Of a stretch of 47,099 nt of DNA, positions 1 through 8,495 are shown piece after piece. A program made the position numbers and the translations under genes. The DNA comes from JADHLJ01 sp038118725 (lineage in GTDB: Bacteria > Pseudomonadota > Alphaproteobacteria > Thalassobaculales > Thalassobaculaceae), in contig JAYOIK010000036.1 of assembly GCA_038118725.1 (NCBI GenBank), positions 1 to 47,099 of the forward strand. Direction: 5' to 3'. Each line of letters begins with the position of its first letter. Within the stretch, counting starts at the first letter, position 1. Under the pieces are notes generated by a model that searched no databases, had not been told where the DNA came from, and saw only the letters and a program-made list of their open reading frames with translations.

Positions 1-77
1 CACATTAGCTTGAGCGGCGGGCCGCCGTGATCGACCGCTCGATGGTCGCGGCGCGTGCCTGATGGCTTTTCGTCTAC

Positions 78-111
78 CCTGGTGGTGGTAACAACCTGGT
101 GGTGGTAACAA
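78..111. repeat. 17-bp tandem duplication upstream of the GNAT gene
   Basis: The 17-mer CCTGGTGGTGGTAACAA occurs twice back to back (78-94 and 95-111) with no mismatch. It lies just before a possible ATG at 113 and 68 bases before the more likely start of the acetyltransferase at 179. It looks like a recent slippage or recombination duplication. A role in expression is not shown. The remainder of 1-178 holds no gene I can support. Confidence 0.85.
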
Positions 112-178
112 GATGTCGATACAGCCTCGGCGTGGACGGTTGGGATGCGCTGGGCACAATGGGGGGTGCGACGCGCCA

Positions 179-676
179 ATGGCGGAAGTCTTCGTTCGAC
201 CAGCGGATGAAAGCGACGGCGATGTCCTGATCGAGATGCTCCGGCGCTTGCAGGATCACGAACGCTATCTGCATCCGAGCCGGCGTCCCGGCTTTGAGGT
301 CGCCGAATTTCAGTACAAGCGTATCGTCGATGCCGCGAAGAATTTCGGCGGCGCGATCCTGGTCGCGGTCCTGGAGGATGAACTGGTCGGTATGATTGCC
401 GGCTGGATGATCATCGACGAGGATCAGCTGCAATACATGCAATTCCGCGAGCACGGCTATATCTCGGATTTGTTCGTGCATCCGGATCGCCGCGGCAAGG
501 ACATCGCCCAGCACCTGCTTTACGCCATGGAACAACATCTGATCGCCAGTGGCGCGCGCCGGTTGTCGATCGGATCGCTGGCTCGAAACGGTCCGGCGAT
601 CGCGGCCTATCGAACCTTCGGGTTCGAGCCATTCGAAATCACGCTGGAAAAGTATCTCGACAAGCCGACGTCCTGA
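179..676 (+). CDS. GNAT family N-acetyltransferase
   Basis: A 165-residue protein of the acetyl-CoA-dependent N-acetyltransferase fold. The acyl-donor loop is seen around residues 103-110 (HPDRRGKDIAQ). The usual central glycine of the R-x-x-G-x-G/A motif is Asp here, so the motif is a variant. A typical C-terminal strand follows (NGPAIAAYRTFGFEPFE). I chose ATG 179 because fold homology begins right after it. The in-frame ATG at 113 would add 22 Arg/Gly-rich residues that do not look like part of the domain. It precedes the dehydratase by 61 bases on the same strand and may head that operon. The substrate is unknown. Confidence 0.8.
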   Translation: MAEVFVRPADESDGDVLIEMLRRLQDHERYLHPSRRPGFEVAEFQYKRIVDAAKNFGGAILVAVLEDELVGMIAGWMIIDEDQLQYMQFREHGYISDLFVHPDRRGKDIAQHLLYAMEQHLIASGARRLSIGSLARNGPAIAAYRTFGFEPFEITLEKYLDKPTS

Positions 677-737
677 TATCGCGCCACGCGCAAACCTGTC
701 CGCCGCGTCGGCGAATCAGGGATCTGGGAGAATGAAC

Positions 738-2462
738 ATGCCTCGTAAAAAGCCGGAAGAACTTCGCTCGCATCTCTGGTACGGCGTCGATGATCTCCGG
801 TCCTTCGGGCACCGTTCCCGCGCCAAACAGATGGGCTACGCGCGCGAGGACTGGGCCGGCAAGCCGGTGATCGGCATCATCAACACCTGGTCCGATATCA
901 ATCCCTGCCACACCCATTTCCGTCAGCGCGCCGAGGAGGTCAAGCGCGGGATTTGGCAGGCTGGGGGCTATCCCGTCGAGATGCCGGCGATGTCGCTGTC
1001 CGAGCCGTTCCAGAAGCCCTCGACGATGATGTATCGAAACTTCCTGGCGATGGAGACGGAGGAGTTGCTGCGTTCCTATCCATGCGACGGGGTGGTGCTC
1101 ATGGGCGGCTGCGACAAGACCACGCCGGCATTGTTCATGGGCGCGGCGAGCATGGGGTTGCCCGCGATCTTCGTTCCCGCCGGACCTATGCTTCGCGGCA
1201 ATTGGCGGGGCAATACCCTCGGCTCCGGCAGTGATAGCTGGAAATACTGGGACGAGCTCAGGGCCGGCAACATCACCGAGAGTGACTGGGAAGAGATCGA
1301 GGACGGTATCGCCCGATCGCCCGGCACCTGCATGACCATGGGAACGGCGGCGACGATGATGTCCACCGCCGACGCGCTGGGCCTCACCCTGCCGGGGGTG
1401 AGCTCGATCCCCGCCGCCGATTCCAACCATTCCCGCATGGCCACCCGGACTGGGCGGCGGATAGTCGACATGGTGTGGGAGGATCTCAAACCCTCCGACA
1501 TTTTCACGGAGAAAGCCTTCGAGAACGCCATCACCTGTGTCATGGCGCTTGGGGGATCGACCAACGCGATCGTTCATCTTGTGGCGATGGCCGGCCGTCT
1601 CGGCGTCAAGCTCGACCTGGAACGTTTCGACGAGATCTCCCGCCGCACGCCCTGGCTCGCGAATATTCGGCCCTCCGGTAAATACCTGATGGAGGATTTT
1701 TTCTACGCCGGCGGCGTGCGCAGCATGCTCTCGGAGCTGAAGGACCTACTGCATCTCGACTGCATGACGGTCAACGGCAAGACCCTGGGAGAAAATCTCG
1801 AGGGCGCCGACATCTACGACACCGACGTGATCCATCGGCGCTCGGATCCGCTATCCGCCGAGGGTGGCCTGGCGGTGCTTCGCGGTAATCTGGCGCCGAG
1901 CGGGGCGGTGATTAAACAGACCGCGGCCGATCCGTCGCTGCATTCCCACAAGGGGCCGGCGGTGGTCTTCTCGGACTATAACGACATGGCGGCCCGGCTC
2001 GACAACGAGGATCTGGAGGTGACCAAGGACTTGGTCCTGGTATTGCAAAACGCCGGTCCCCAGGGCGGCCCCGGGATGCCGGAATGGGGCATGCTGCCGA
2101 TCCCGAAGAAGATCCTCAAGCAAGGCGTGCGGGATATGGTCCGGCTCTCGGACGCCCGGATGAGCGGCACCAGCCACGGCACCTGCGTTCTGCATATCGC
2201 GCCGGAAAGCTTCGTCGGCGGACCCCTGGCCTTGGTGCGTACCGGCGACATGATCGAGCTGGACATCGAGAAGCGGCGGCTGCATCTCGACATTTCCGAC
2301 GAGGAAATGGCTCGGCGCAAAACAGCGTGGCAACAGCCGGCGCGCAAGTTCCAGCGTGGTTTCGGCGCCATCTACGCCAATCACATCACCCAGGCCGACG
2401 CGGGCTGTGATTTCGACATCCTAGAGGGTAACGCCCCTACGCCCGACCCCGAGATTCACTAG
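738..2462 (+). CDS. IlvD/Edd family dehydratase, probably a sugar-acid (L-arabonate-type) dehydratase
   Basis: Iron-sulphur dehydratase that removes water from a 2,3-dihydroxy acid to give a 2-keto-3-deoxy acid. About 574 residues, the family length. The three cluster-ligand cysteines are visible at residues 57 (DINPCHTHF), 125 (GGCDKTTPA) and 198 (SPGTCMTMGTA), and the C-terminal active-site segment SGTSHGTCVLH is present. ATG 738 is chosen because GGGAG lies 7 bases upstream; ATG 732 is too close to that site but would add only two residues. The open frame runs further upstream without homology. The aldolase 30 bases downstream makes sugar-acid catabolism (as in the L-arabonate / 2-keto-3-deoxy-pentonate route) more likely than valine/isoleucine synthesis. 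The exact substrate is inference. Confidence 0.85.
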   Translation: MPRKKPEELRSHLWYGVDDLRSFGHRSRAKQMGYAREDWAGKPVIGIINTWSDINPCHTHFRQRAEEVKRGIWQAGGYPVEMPAMSLSEPFQKPSTMMYRNFLAMETEELLRSYPCDGVVLMGGCDKTTPALFMGAASMGLPAIFVPAGPMLRGNWRGNTLGSGSDSWKYWDELRAGNITESDWEEIEDGIARSPGTCMTMGTAATMMSTADALGLTLPGVSSIPAADSNHSRMATRTGRRIVDMVWEDLKPSDIFTEKAFENAITCVMALGGSTNAIVHLVAMAGRLGVKLDLERFDEISRRTPWLANIRPSGKYLMEDFFYAGGVRSMLSELKDLLHLDCMTVNGKTLGENLEGADIYDTDVIHRRSDPLSAEGGLAVLRGNLAPSGAVIKQTAADPSLHSHKGPAVVFSDYNDMAARLDNEDLEVTKDLVLVLQNAGPQGGPGMPEWGMLPIPKKILKQGVRDMVRLSDARMSGTSHGTCVLHIAPESFVGGPLALVRTGDMIELDIEKRRLHLDISDEEMARRKTAWQQPARKFQRGFGAIYANHITQADAGCDFDILEGNAPTPDPEIH

Positions 2463-2492
2463 GTGTAACCGCCACAACCCATCGGAGTTCCC

Positions 2493-3263
2493 ATGATCGA
2501 GATCGGCCCCAATATGTTCAAGCGCGCGCTCGCCGAGAAACGCTCGCAAATCGGTATCTGGTCGACTTTCGGGACGGCGATGGTCGCCGATCTGTTGGCC
2601 GATAGCGATTTCGACTGGATCCTGCTGGATTGCGAGCATTCGCCGACGGATGTCTCGGACGTTCTGCCGCAGTTGATGGCGGTGGATCGCTCGACCGTGA
2701 CCACGCCCGTGGTGCGCCCGCCATGGAATGATCAAGTCATCTTCAAAAAGCTGTTGGATATCGGCGCCCGTACACTGTTGGTGCCGATGGTCAGCACGCC
2801 GGAGGAGGCCCAGGCGGCGGTTACCGCGACCCGCTACCCGTTGAACGGAACCAGGGGGGTCGCCGGCGGCATCCGGGCCAACCGCTATGGCCGCATGGCT
2901 GATTATCACGCCAAGGCCTCGGATGATATCTGCCTGCTGGTGCAGGTCGAGACCCAGCAGGGGCTCGACAATATCGAGAAGATCGCCGAGGTCGATGGTG
3001 TCGACGGTGTTTTTATCGGCCCCGCCGATCTGGGCGCTGCGCTGGGACACCTGACCAACCGCAACCATCCAGAGGTGATCGAGGCGATCAAGCAGGGCCG
3101 GCGCCGGGTCGCGGATACCGGCAAGGCGACGGGCATCCTCACCACTGACGCGGATCAGGCCCAAATGTGGCTGGACGAGGGCTTTATCTTCGTTGCCTGC
3201 GGCGTCGACGCCAATCTGCTGGCGCGCGAGGCGGACAAGCTCGCCAAGCGGTTCAAGGGTTGA
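2493..3263 (+). CDS. HpcH/HpaI family aldolase (2-keto-3-deoxy acid aldolase)
   Basis: A 256-residue class II, metal-dependent aldolase that splits 2-keto-3-deoxy acids into pyruvate and an aldehyde. Family residues are visible: H49 (DCEHSP), R75 (VVRPPWND), metal ligands E153 (QVETQQG) and D179 (FIGPADL), and the glycine-rich TRGVAGGIRANRYG loop. GGAG lies just before the ATG. It follows the IlvD/Edd dehydratase by 30 bases and precedes a thioesterase by 9, so co-transcription is likely. Together with the dehydratase it makes a short non-phosphorylative sugar-acid pathway. Whether the product is glycolaldehyde, lactaldehyde or another aldehyde cannot be read from sequence. Confidence 0.87.
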   Translation: MIEIGPNMFKRALAEKRSQIGIWSTFGTAMVADLLADSDFDWILLDCEHSPTDVSDVLPQLMAVDRSTVTTPVVRPPWNDQVIFKKLLDIGARTLLVPMVSTPEEAQAAVTATRYPLNGTRGVAGGIRANRYGRMADYHAKASDDICLLVQVETQQGLDNIEKIAEVDGVDGVFIGPADLGAALGHLTNRNHPEVIEAIKQGRRRVADTGKATGILTTDADQAQMWLDEGFIFVACGVDANLLAREADKLAKRFKG

Positions 3264-3272
3264 GGTCGACTT

Positions 3273-3728
3273 ATGAGTGATGATGATTTCAAGGCCGGTG
3301 AACGCGCCTCCTATCGGCGCTGGACCGGCGAGGTGCTGCGCTACAGCGACCTTGATCCCGTGGGGCATGTGAACAACAACGCCTATGGCCTGTTCGTCGA
3401 GAACGCGCGGACCATGCTGTTCACCCATGTGGATGACACCGCGGCGGCGGCGGGTTTGATCCTGCCGCGCTTTGATTGGGTAATCCGGCGGCTTGAATAT
3501 GATTACTTGAGCGAGTTGCGCTACCCCGGCGAGATCGAGGTGGGCCTCGCGATCACCCGGATGGGAAACAGCTCCATGATCATGCGGCATGGGGTTTTCC
3601 AGGGCGAGACCCTGGCCTGCGCTACACTCGGCGTGAGCGTCTGTTTCGATCTCGATGCCCGAGGCTCGATGCCGATCCCGGAGGAAATCCGCAAGATCTT
3701 CTGGGACGCGGCGGGGGTGGCGTCGTAA
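3273..3728 (+). CDS. Hot-dog fold acyl-CoA thioesterase (4HBT family)
   Basis: A 151-residue single hot-dog domain. The signature SDLDPVGHVNNNAYGLFVENAR (written here as the segment near residues 25-46) carries the catalytic Asp and the H-V-N-N turn of 4-hydroxybenzoyl-CoA-type thioesterases. It begins 9 bases after the aldolase stop, so it is probably the last gene of the same transcript. The thioester substrate is unknown. Its link to the sugar-acid genes is unexplained by known pathways and rests only on position. Confidence 0.8.
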   Translation: MSDDDFKAGERASYRRWTGEVLRYSDLDPVGHVNNNAYGLFVENARTMLFTHVDDTAAAAGLILPRFDWVIRRLEYDYLSELRYPGEIEVGLAITRMGNSSMIMRHGVFQGETLACATLGVSVCFDLDARGSMPIPEEIRKIFWDAAGVAS

Positions 3729-3764
3729 GGGGGTTGCCAAGGTTTATTGGCGGCGACTCTCTGT

Positions 3765-3934
3765 TCTTCTCCGTCGTCCTGGCGTAAGGCAGGACCTCTC
3801 GCCGTCTGCCAAACGCGACCAAGCCGCCGTCACGTTGACACATGCGAGCCGAGGCCCTGCCGTGCGCCAGGGCGACGCCTGGGGGACACGGGCGCGCTAC
3901 TCTTCTCCGTCGTCCTGGCGTAAGGCAGGACCTC
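3765..3934. repeat. Dispersed intergenic palindromic repeat, locus 1
   Basis: A perfect 34-base direct repeat occurs at 3765-3798 and 3901-3934. Its core GTCCTGGCGTAAGGCAGGAC can fold, with 6-base arms GTCCTG/CAGGAC. Between the copies an inverted relative reads CCCTGCCGTGCGCCAGGG (about 3855-3872). A second locus at 20075-20246 has the same forward - inverted - forward layout and the same linking text (CCGTCACG...GACACA). It fills the gap between the convergent thioesterase and HNH genes. No ORF of note is inside. It resembles the palindromic intergenic repeats common in alphaproteobacteria, but I cannot name the family. Confidence 0.85.
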
Positions 3935-3970
3935 GCAATGATGCGATGTTAAGAGTAGGATCCGCGTCAG

Positions 3971-4558
3971 CTAACCTGAGGCCACCGGCTCGGCGCTTTC
4001 CTGCTCGAGCTCGCTGTCCCAATAGAGAAAATCCCGCCAGCTTTCATGCAGATAGTTCGGCGGGAAGGCTCGGCCGTTCTCCTGGAGTTGGTATGTGCTT
4101 GGAGGACGCGGTTCGTGCTTGGGGAACATCTTCACCGCCGCCGGCAATCGGTTGCCCTTGCGCAGATTGCAGGCGCCGCAGGCGGTGACCACGTTCTCCC
4201 AATTCGTGCGGCCGCCCCGGGACCGCGGGATGACGTGATCGAATGTCAGCTCCTGGATCGGCAGGCGCCCGCCGCAATACTGACAGGAGAACCGATCGCG
4301 CAGAAACACGTTAAAGCGAGTGAAGGCGGGGCGGCGCGACTGTGGAACATATTCCTTCAGGGCGATGACGCTCGGCAGCCGCATCTCGAAGCTTGGCGAG
4401 CGCACGGCATGCTCGTATTCCGAGATGATGTTCACCCGGTCCAGGAACACGGCCTTTACCGATTCCTGCCAGGACCAGAGCGATAGGGGAAAGTAGCTGA
4501 GCGGCCTGAAATCGGCGTTCAGCACCAAGGCCGGAGACGCTTCCGCGACGGATAACAC
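3971..4558 (-). CDS. HNH endonuclease family protein
   Basis: A 195-residue protein with a C-terminal half HNH/zinc-ribbon module: C92-x2-C95, the D107-H108 pair in TFDHVIPRSRGG, N119/N122, and C127-x2-C130 followed by NLRKGNR. This is the widespread bacterial single-domain HNH type. The start is GTG at 4558, preceded by GGGAGAG at a good distance. No restriction-modification or phage genes are adjacent, so a mobile role is not supported. Nicking or cutting of DNA is the family expectation only. It is convergent with the thioesterase across the repeat locus. Confidence 0.82.
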   Translation of the reverse strand: MLSVAEASPALVLNADFRPLSYFPLSLWSWQESVKAVFLDRVNIISEYEHAVRSPSFEMRLPSVIALKEYVPQSRRPAFTRFNVFLRDRFSCQYCGGRLPIQELTFDHVIPRSRGGRTNWENVVTACGACNLRKGNRLPAAVKMFPKHEPRPPSTYQLQENGRAFPPNYLHESWRDFLYWDSELEQESAEPVASG

Positions 4559-4712
4559 GACCTGACTCTCCCTTGGAAACTCCGGTTTCGACGATCAGCG
4601 GCGATAGTGAAGCAAATATACCGACCAGGCACAAGATATAGATGTCTACCTGTTGCGAACTCGCGGGAACTCGCTGAAAACCTCGCTTTCACCACCTCCA
4701 TGGAATCAATGT

Positions 4713-4728
4713 TAACAAGATATTGTTA
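4713..4728. promoter_or_regulatory. AT-rich inverted repeat TAACAA-N4-TTGTTA
   Basis: Two 6-base arms (4713-4718, 4723-4728) separated by GATA. It is conspicuously AT-rich for this genome and sits 18 bases beyond the esterase stop and about 155 bases upstream of the HNH start. It could be an operator or a weak stem. No factor can be assigned. The rest of 4559-4746 holds no gene. Confidence 0.35.
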
Positions 4729-4746
4729 CAGAGGTCTTACGGCTCG

Positions 4747-5400
4747 CTATTCCGCCAGGACCCGTTTCAGGAACGCGGTACCGATGCGCAGGCCTTCCTC
4801 GTCGATGGAGTGGCCGAGCCGGGGGCGCATCGTCGAGGCGACCTCGATCCCGGCGGCTTGCAAACCCTCCACCGCCTGGTCGAGCGCGGCGGCGGGGACC
4901 ATCTCGTCCGCCTCGCCGTGGATCAGGGTGACCGGCGGCTTGGTCTTGATTTCCTGGTCCATCAACTCAGGTCCGATCAGACGACCGGAATAGCCGACGA
5001 TCCCGGCGATTTGCTCGCCCCGCCGAGGGCCGACGAATAGCGACATCATGGTTCCCTGACTGAATCCGACCAAGGCGATCCGGCTCGCCGCGAGGCCGAG
5101 ACGCTGCGTCTCGTCGTCGATAAAGCCGTCAATCACCTGGGCCGCCATGCGAGTGCCGGCGAGCATCGATTCCGGAGAGCGGTCGCCTAGGCTGAACCAT
5201 TGCCGGCCCATCGGCGACATCTCACAGGGAAACGGGGCGTGCGGCGAGACGAAGCCGACATGGGGGAGCTCCCGCGCCATGTAGGGCGCCAACCCGATCA
5301 GGTCATTGCCGTCGGAGCCATAGCCGTGCAGCAGGATGACTTGGGCCCGGGCGGGCTTGCCGTCGGCGGGTTCTTGGCGCGGGCCGTCGATATCCATCAT
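4747..5400 (-). CDS. Phospholipase/carboxylesterase family serine hydrolase
   Basis: A 217-residue alpha/beta hydrolase of the carboxylesterase/acyl-protein-thioesterase-like group (LysoPhospholipase/YpfH type). The triad is visible as S114 (GFSQG), D165 (GEADEMVP) and H197 (LGHSID), with the oxyanion segment HGYGSDGND near residue 25. I prefer ATG 5400 because GGAG lies 8 bases upstream. A GTG three codons earlier is also open. No signal peptide, so cytoplasmic. Divergent from gluQ, sharing a 114-base promoter region. Natural ester unknown. Confidence 0.85.
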   Translation of the reverse strand: MMDIDGPRQEPADGKPARAQVILLHGYGSDGNDLIGLAPYMARELPHVGFVSPHAPFPCEMSPMGRQWFSLGDRSPESMLAGTRMAAQVIDGFIDDETQRLGLAASRIALVGFSQGTMMSLFVGPRRGEQIAGIVGYSGRLIGPELMDQEIKTKPPVTLIHGEADEMVPAAALDQAVEGLQAAGIEVASTMRPRLGHSIDEEGLRIGTAFLKRVLAE

Positions 5401-5514
5401 GAAAAGCACTCCGATCGAGTCGTTGTTGGCGGACGTTTCTCGGCCCCATGTCGATCAGCCATTGCGGGCGGGCGCCGTCCGGCGTTTGATTGGCGGCAAC
5501 ACTGCCGAGAACCG

Positions 5515-6408
5515 ATGATCCACGTCAAGCCGGGATGCCGATTGCCCGTGAACAGGACAACCACCCGTTTCGCCCCTAGCCCGTCGGGATTGCTGCATCT
5601 GGGCCATGCCTACTCCGCGTGTTTCGCGGCCACCGAGGCGCGGGTCCGGGGCGGCGAGATGCTGCTGCGGATCGAGGATATCGATATCGCGCGATGTCGC
5701 CCGGAGTTCGAGACGGCGATACTGGAGGATCTCGCCTGGCTTGGCCTGGAATGGCCCGAGTCGGTACGGCGCCAGTCGGATCATTTCGCTGATTATCGCG
5801 CGGCTCTGGACCGCCTGGATGGGATGGGCTTGCTGTATCCGTGTTTTCTGTCCCGCAAGGAATTGGGAGAAGCCTTGTCGGCGCCGCATTTGCCGCCGGG
5901 TTTTGGCGTGGAAATCGGGCCGGATGGCCCGGCGGTGACCGACACCGATCGTCTGTTGCCCGAGGAGGAACGCGCGTGCCGTCTCGAAGCGGGAGAGCCG
6001 CATGTACTCCGGCTTCGCATGGCGCGCGCGATGGAGATCGCCGGGTCCCTGGAGTGGCGGGATCTCGACCGCGGCGTTCAAGCCGCGACGCCGGAGATCT
6101 TCGGCGACGTGGTGCTGGCCCGCAAGGATGTGCCGACCAGCTATCATCTCTCGGTGACCGTCGATGACGCGATCCAGGGCGTGGGACTGGTGACCCGTGG
6201 CGAGGACCTGTTTCAGGCCAGCCATCTGCACCGTCTGTTGCAAGCGTTGCTCGGCCTGCCGGTTCCGGACTACCGCCATCACGGCCTATTGGTTGACGAG
6301 AATGGTCGCCGGTACGCCAAGCGAGACAGAGCACTGACACTGCGGGCGCTGCGCGAGGCGGGCCACACGCCGAGGGAAATTTACCAAAAGGTTGGATTGA
6401 TGCCCTGA
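5515..6408 (+). CDS. gluQ: Glutamyl-Q tRNA(Asp) synthetase
   Basis: A truncated glutamyl-tRNA synthetase paralogue that attaches Glu to the queuosine base of tRNA(Asp). About 297 residues: a catalytic domain only, with no anticodon-binding domain. The class I signatures are clear: FAPSPSG then HLGHA (HIGH box), RIEDID, and a KMSKS-like AKRDR near the end. E. coli GluQ binds zinc with a C-x-C pair in this region. Here that segment reads YPCFLSR, so the second Cys is Leu and the zinc site seems degraded. The start could also be GTG 5548 (VNRTTTRFAPSP); ATG 5515 was kept for lack of a decisive ribosome site. Confidence 0.88.
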   Translation: MIHVKPGCRLPVNRTTTRFAPSPSGLLHLGHAYSACFAATEARVRGGEMLLRIEDIDIARCRPEFETAILEDLAWLGLEWPESVRRQSDHFADYRAALDRLDGMGLLYPCFLSRKELGEALSAPHLPPGFGVEIGPDGPAVTDTDRLLPEEERACRLEAGEPHVLRLRMARAMEIAGSLEWRDLDRGVQAATPEIFGDVVLARKDVPTSYHLSVTVDDAIQGVGLVTRGEDLFQASHLHRLLQALLGLPVPDYRHHGLLVDENGRRYAKRDRALTLRALREAGHTPREIYQKVGLMP

Positions 6409-6472
6409 CCTATCGCCATGGTGGGCCTAGTCGATCTACACTCCAGTCGAGCCAATCCTGGGAGTGTTCGAG

Positions 6473-7498
6473 ATGAGCAAGTTTCGCGTCGGCCTCAGCG
6501 CCGCCTTCACCCGCGCCGACCGAAAGCCGACCTTTCCGAGTTGTGACTGGTCGCCCCTGGAGAACGACCCGGATATCGAGTTGGTGAAGATGGCGCCGGG
6601 CAACACGCTCACTCCGGAACTGATCGAGGGTTATGACGCGCTGGTGCTAATGGGCGAAAAGGTGACCGCCGATACCTTTCGCGATGATGGGCGCTTGAAG
6701 CTCTTCGCGCGCATGGGTGTCGGCTTTGACCGAATCGACGTGCCGGCCTGCACCGAGAACGATGTCGCGCTGACGATCACGCCGGACGGCGTGCGCCGAC
6801 CGATGGCGAGCTCGGTGGTGCTGTTCATCCTCGCACTCGCGCATCGCCTGTTGGAGAAGGATCGGGTGACACGGACCGGGCCGCTCGGCTGGCCGGCCCG
6901 GCTCGATTTCTTCGGCACCGGGCTTACCGGCAGGACTCTGTCGATTGTCGGCCTCGGCAATATCGGCCAGGAGGTCGTGCGTCTGATCCGTGCCTTCGAC
7001 ATGCGGATCATCGCCCATGATCCCTATCTCGATCCCAAGGTGGCCGAGGAATTGGGCGTCACTCTGGTGGATCTCGACACCGCCTTTCGCGAGGCGGATT
7101 TCCTGTCCTTCAACTGCCCGCTCAACGAGGAGACCCGGGGCATCGGATCAGCCGAAGGCTTCGCGAAGATGAAGAGGACGGCCTATGTGGTGAACACCGC
7201 GCGGGGGCCAGTTGTGGACCAAAAGGCGCTCTACGCGGCCTTGGTCGAGGGCCGGCTGGCCGGCGCCGCAATCGATGTGTTCGATCCGGAACCCTCGCCC
7301 TTCGACGACCCGATCCTCAAGCTCTCCAATGTCATCGTCGCGCCGCACGCGATCGGCTTCTCGGATCAGATGTTCCAGACCATGGGAGAGGTCAATACCC
7401 GCGCCATCCTCGCGGTCAAATCCGGCCAGGCACCGGAAAACCTGGTCAATCCCGAGGTGGTCAACCGCGCTGGGTTCCAAAGGAAGTTGGGTCGTTAA
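6473..7498 (+). CDS. D-isomer specific 2-hydroxyacid dehydrogenase
   Basis: A 341-residue NAD-dependent dehydrogenase of the phosphoglycerate/formate-dehydrogenase-like fold. The NAD-binding turn VGLGNIGQE is near residue 160. The catalytic trio is R244 (NTARGP), E273 (FDPEPSP) and H292 (APHAIGF). ATG 6473 is chosen because GGGAG lies 8 bases upstream; a GTG at 6464 overlaps that site. No ACT domain, so not a classic feedback-regulated SerA. The substrate could be a hydroxypyruvate-like or phosphoglycerate-like acid. Its stop codon shares the palindrome TTAA with the stop of the convergent aminotransferase. Confidence 0.85.
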   Translation: MSKFRVGLSAAFTRADRKPTFPSCDWSPLENDPDIELVKMAPGNTLTPELIEGYDALVLMGEKVTADTFRDDGRLKLFARMGVGFDRIDVPACTENDVALTITPDGVRRPMASSVVLFILALAHRLLEKDRVTRTGPLGWPARLDFFGTGLTGRTLSIVGLGNIGQEVVRLIRAFDMRIIAHDPYLDPKVAEELGVTLVDLDTAFREADFLSFNCPLNEETRGIGSAEGFAKMKRTAYVVNTARGPVVDQKALYAALVEGRLAGAAIDVFDPEPSPFDDPILKLSNVIVAPHAIGFSDQMFQTMGEVNTRAILAVKSGQAPENLVNPEVVNRAGFQRKLGR

Positions 7499-8421
7499 GC
7501 CAAGCGCGAGAGATATTGCGCGTACCAATCGAAGCCGACCATGTCGACATAGGCCTGGATCAGCTTCTTGGTAACCGGTCCTGGAATCGCGCTCTCGGAG
7601 AAGGCGCGGCCATTGATCGACTGGATCGGACAGATGCAGAAACTGGTCGAGGTGATGAAGGCCTCGTCCGCGTTATAGGCGTCGAACAGATCGATATCGG
7701 TTTCCTCAACCACGAGACCGAGCTTGTCGGCGAGATCCTTGGTGACCTGGCGGCTGACGCCTGGCAAGACGAAGCGTTCCCGGGGCGTCTTCAGACGGCC
7801 TTCGGTCACCAGGAAGATGTTCGAGCCCTTGCCCTCGGCTAGGTTTCCGTCGCGGTCCAGCAGCACGGACAAGGCGTCCGGATTCTGCGCCGCGACCTCC
7901 AGATCGCCGAGGATCAGATTCAGATAGTTGTGGGTCTTGGCCCGGGGGCTGGCCATTTCCGGCGCGACCCGACGCACCGAGGGGGTGATGACTTGGATGC
8001 CGTCGCGGTAGCTCTTGGCGCGGGCGGCGAGCGGCAGTGGCGTGCATTCCACCAACACCGTCGCGTCCGGCCAGTCCGGCCAAGCCTCGCGATCACCCTC
8101 GGCGAGACCGCGGCTAACCCGTTGCGTCACCCAATAATCATCGTCATTGGCGATCAGCGGCAGGTTGCGGCGCACCACTTCCTCGGTCACCGAGATGAAG
8201 TCGTCCACGGAATGGCCGCCATCCAGCTTCAGATAGCGCATCGAGCGCTCGAACCGCTCAAGATGCTCGCGCAGCTTGAAGATCTTGTGGCCGAAGGTGC
8301 GGGTGGTATCGAAGACCGCGTCGCCGAACTTGAAGCCCTGATCCTTGATCGGGATTTTTGCTTCGCTCTCGGGAATAAACTCGCCGTTGAGATAGACAAT
8401 TCGCTGGTTTGCCAAGGTCAT
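7495..8421 (-). CDS. Class IV aminotransferase (branched-chain / D-amino-acid transaminase-like)
   Basis: A 308-residue PLP enzyme of fold type IV. The PLP lysine is K162 in SPRAKTHNYLN, the strand LAEGKGSNIFLV carries the conserved Glu (E196), and the phosphate-binding turn TSTSFCICPI is present. GGAGG precedes the ATG. It overlaps the preceding convergent dehydrogenase by four bases. An IlvE-like, D-alanine or (R)-amine transaminase activity are all possible. Motifs here do not settle which. Confidence 0.86.
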   Translation of the reverse strand: MTLANQRIVYLNGEFIPESEAKIPIKDQGFKFGDAVFDTTRTFGHKIFKLREHLERFERSMRYLKLDGGHSVDDFISVTEEVVRRNLPLIANDDDYWVTQRVSRGLAEGDREAWPDWPDATVLVECTPLPLAARAKSYRDGIQVITPSVRRVAPEMASPRAKTHNYLNLILGDLEVAAQNPDALSVLLDRDGNLAEGKGSNIFLVTEGRLKTPRERFVLPGVSRQVTKDLADKLGLVVEETDIDLFDAYNADEAFITSTSFCICPIQSINGRAFSESAIPGPVTKKLIQAYVDMVGFDWYAQYLSRLA

Positions 8422-8495
8422 GGCCGTTCCTCCCCGTGAACATTTCGCGTCAGCTTAGCGCGGGATCTTGTCCGGCGCGACGATTATCCCTCGGA

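Noticed and set aside
549..737. N-terminal extension of the dehydratase
   Set aside because: Overlaps the acetyltransferase in another frame and lacks family similarity. Start at 738 gives the usual length.
2421..3740. 439-codon minus-strand open frame
   Set aside because: Covers the aldolase and thioesterase, which have clear active sites on the plus strand.
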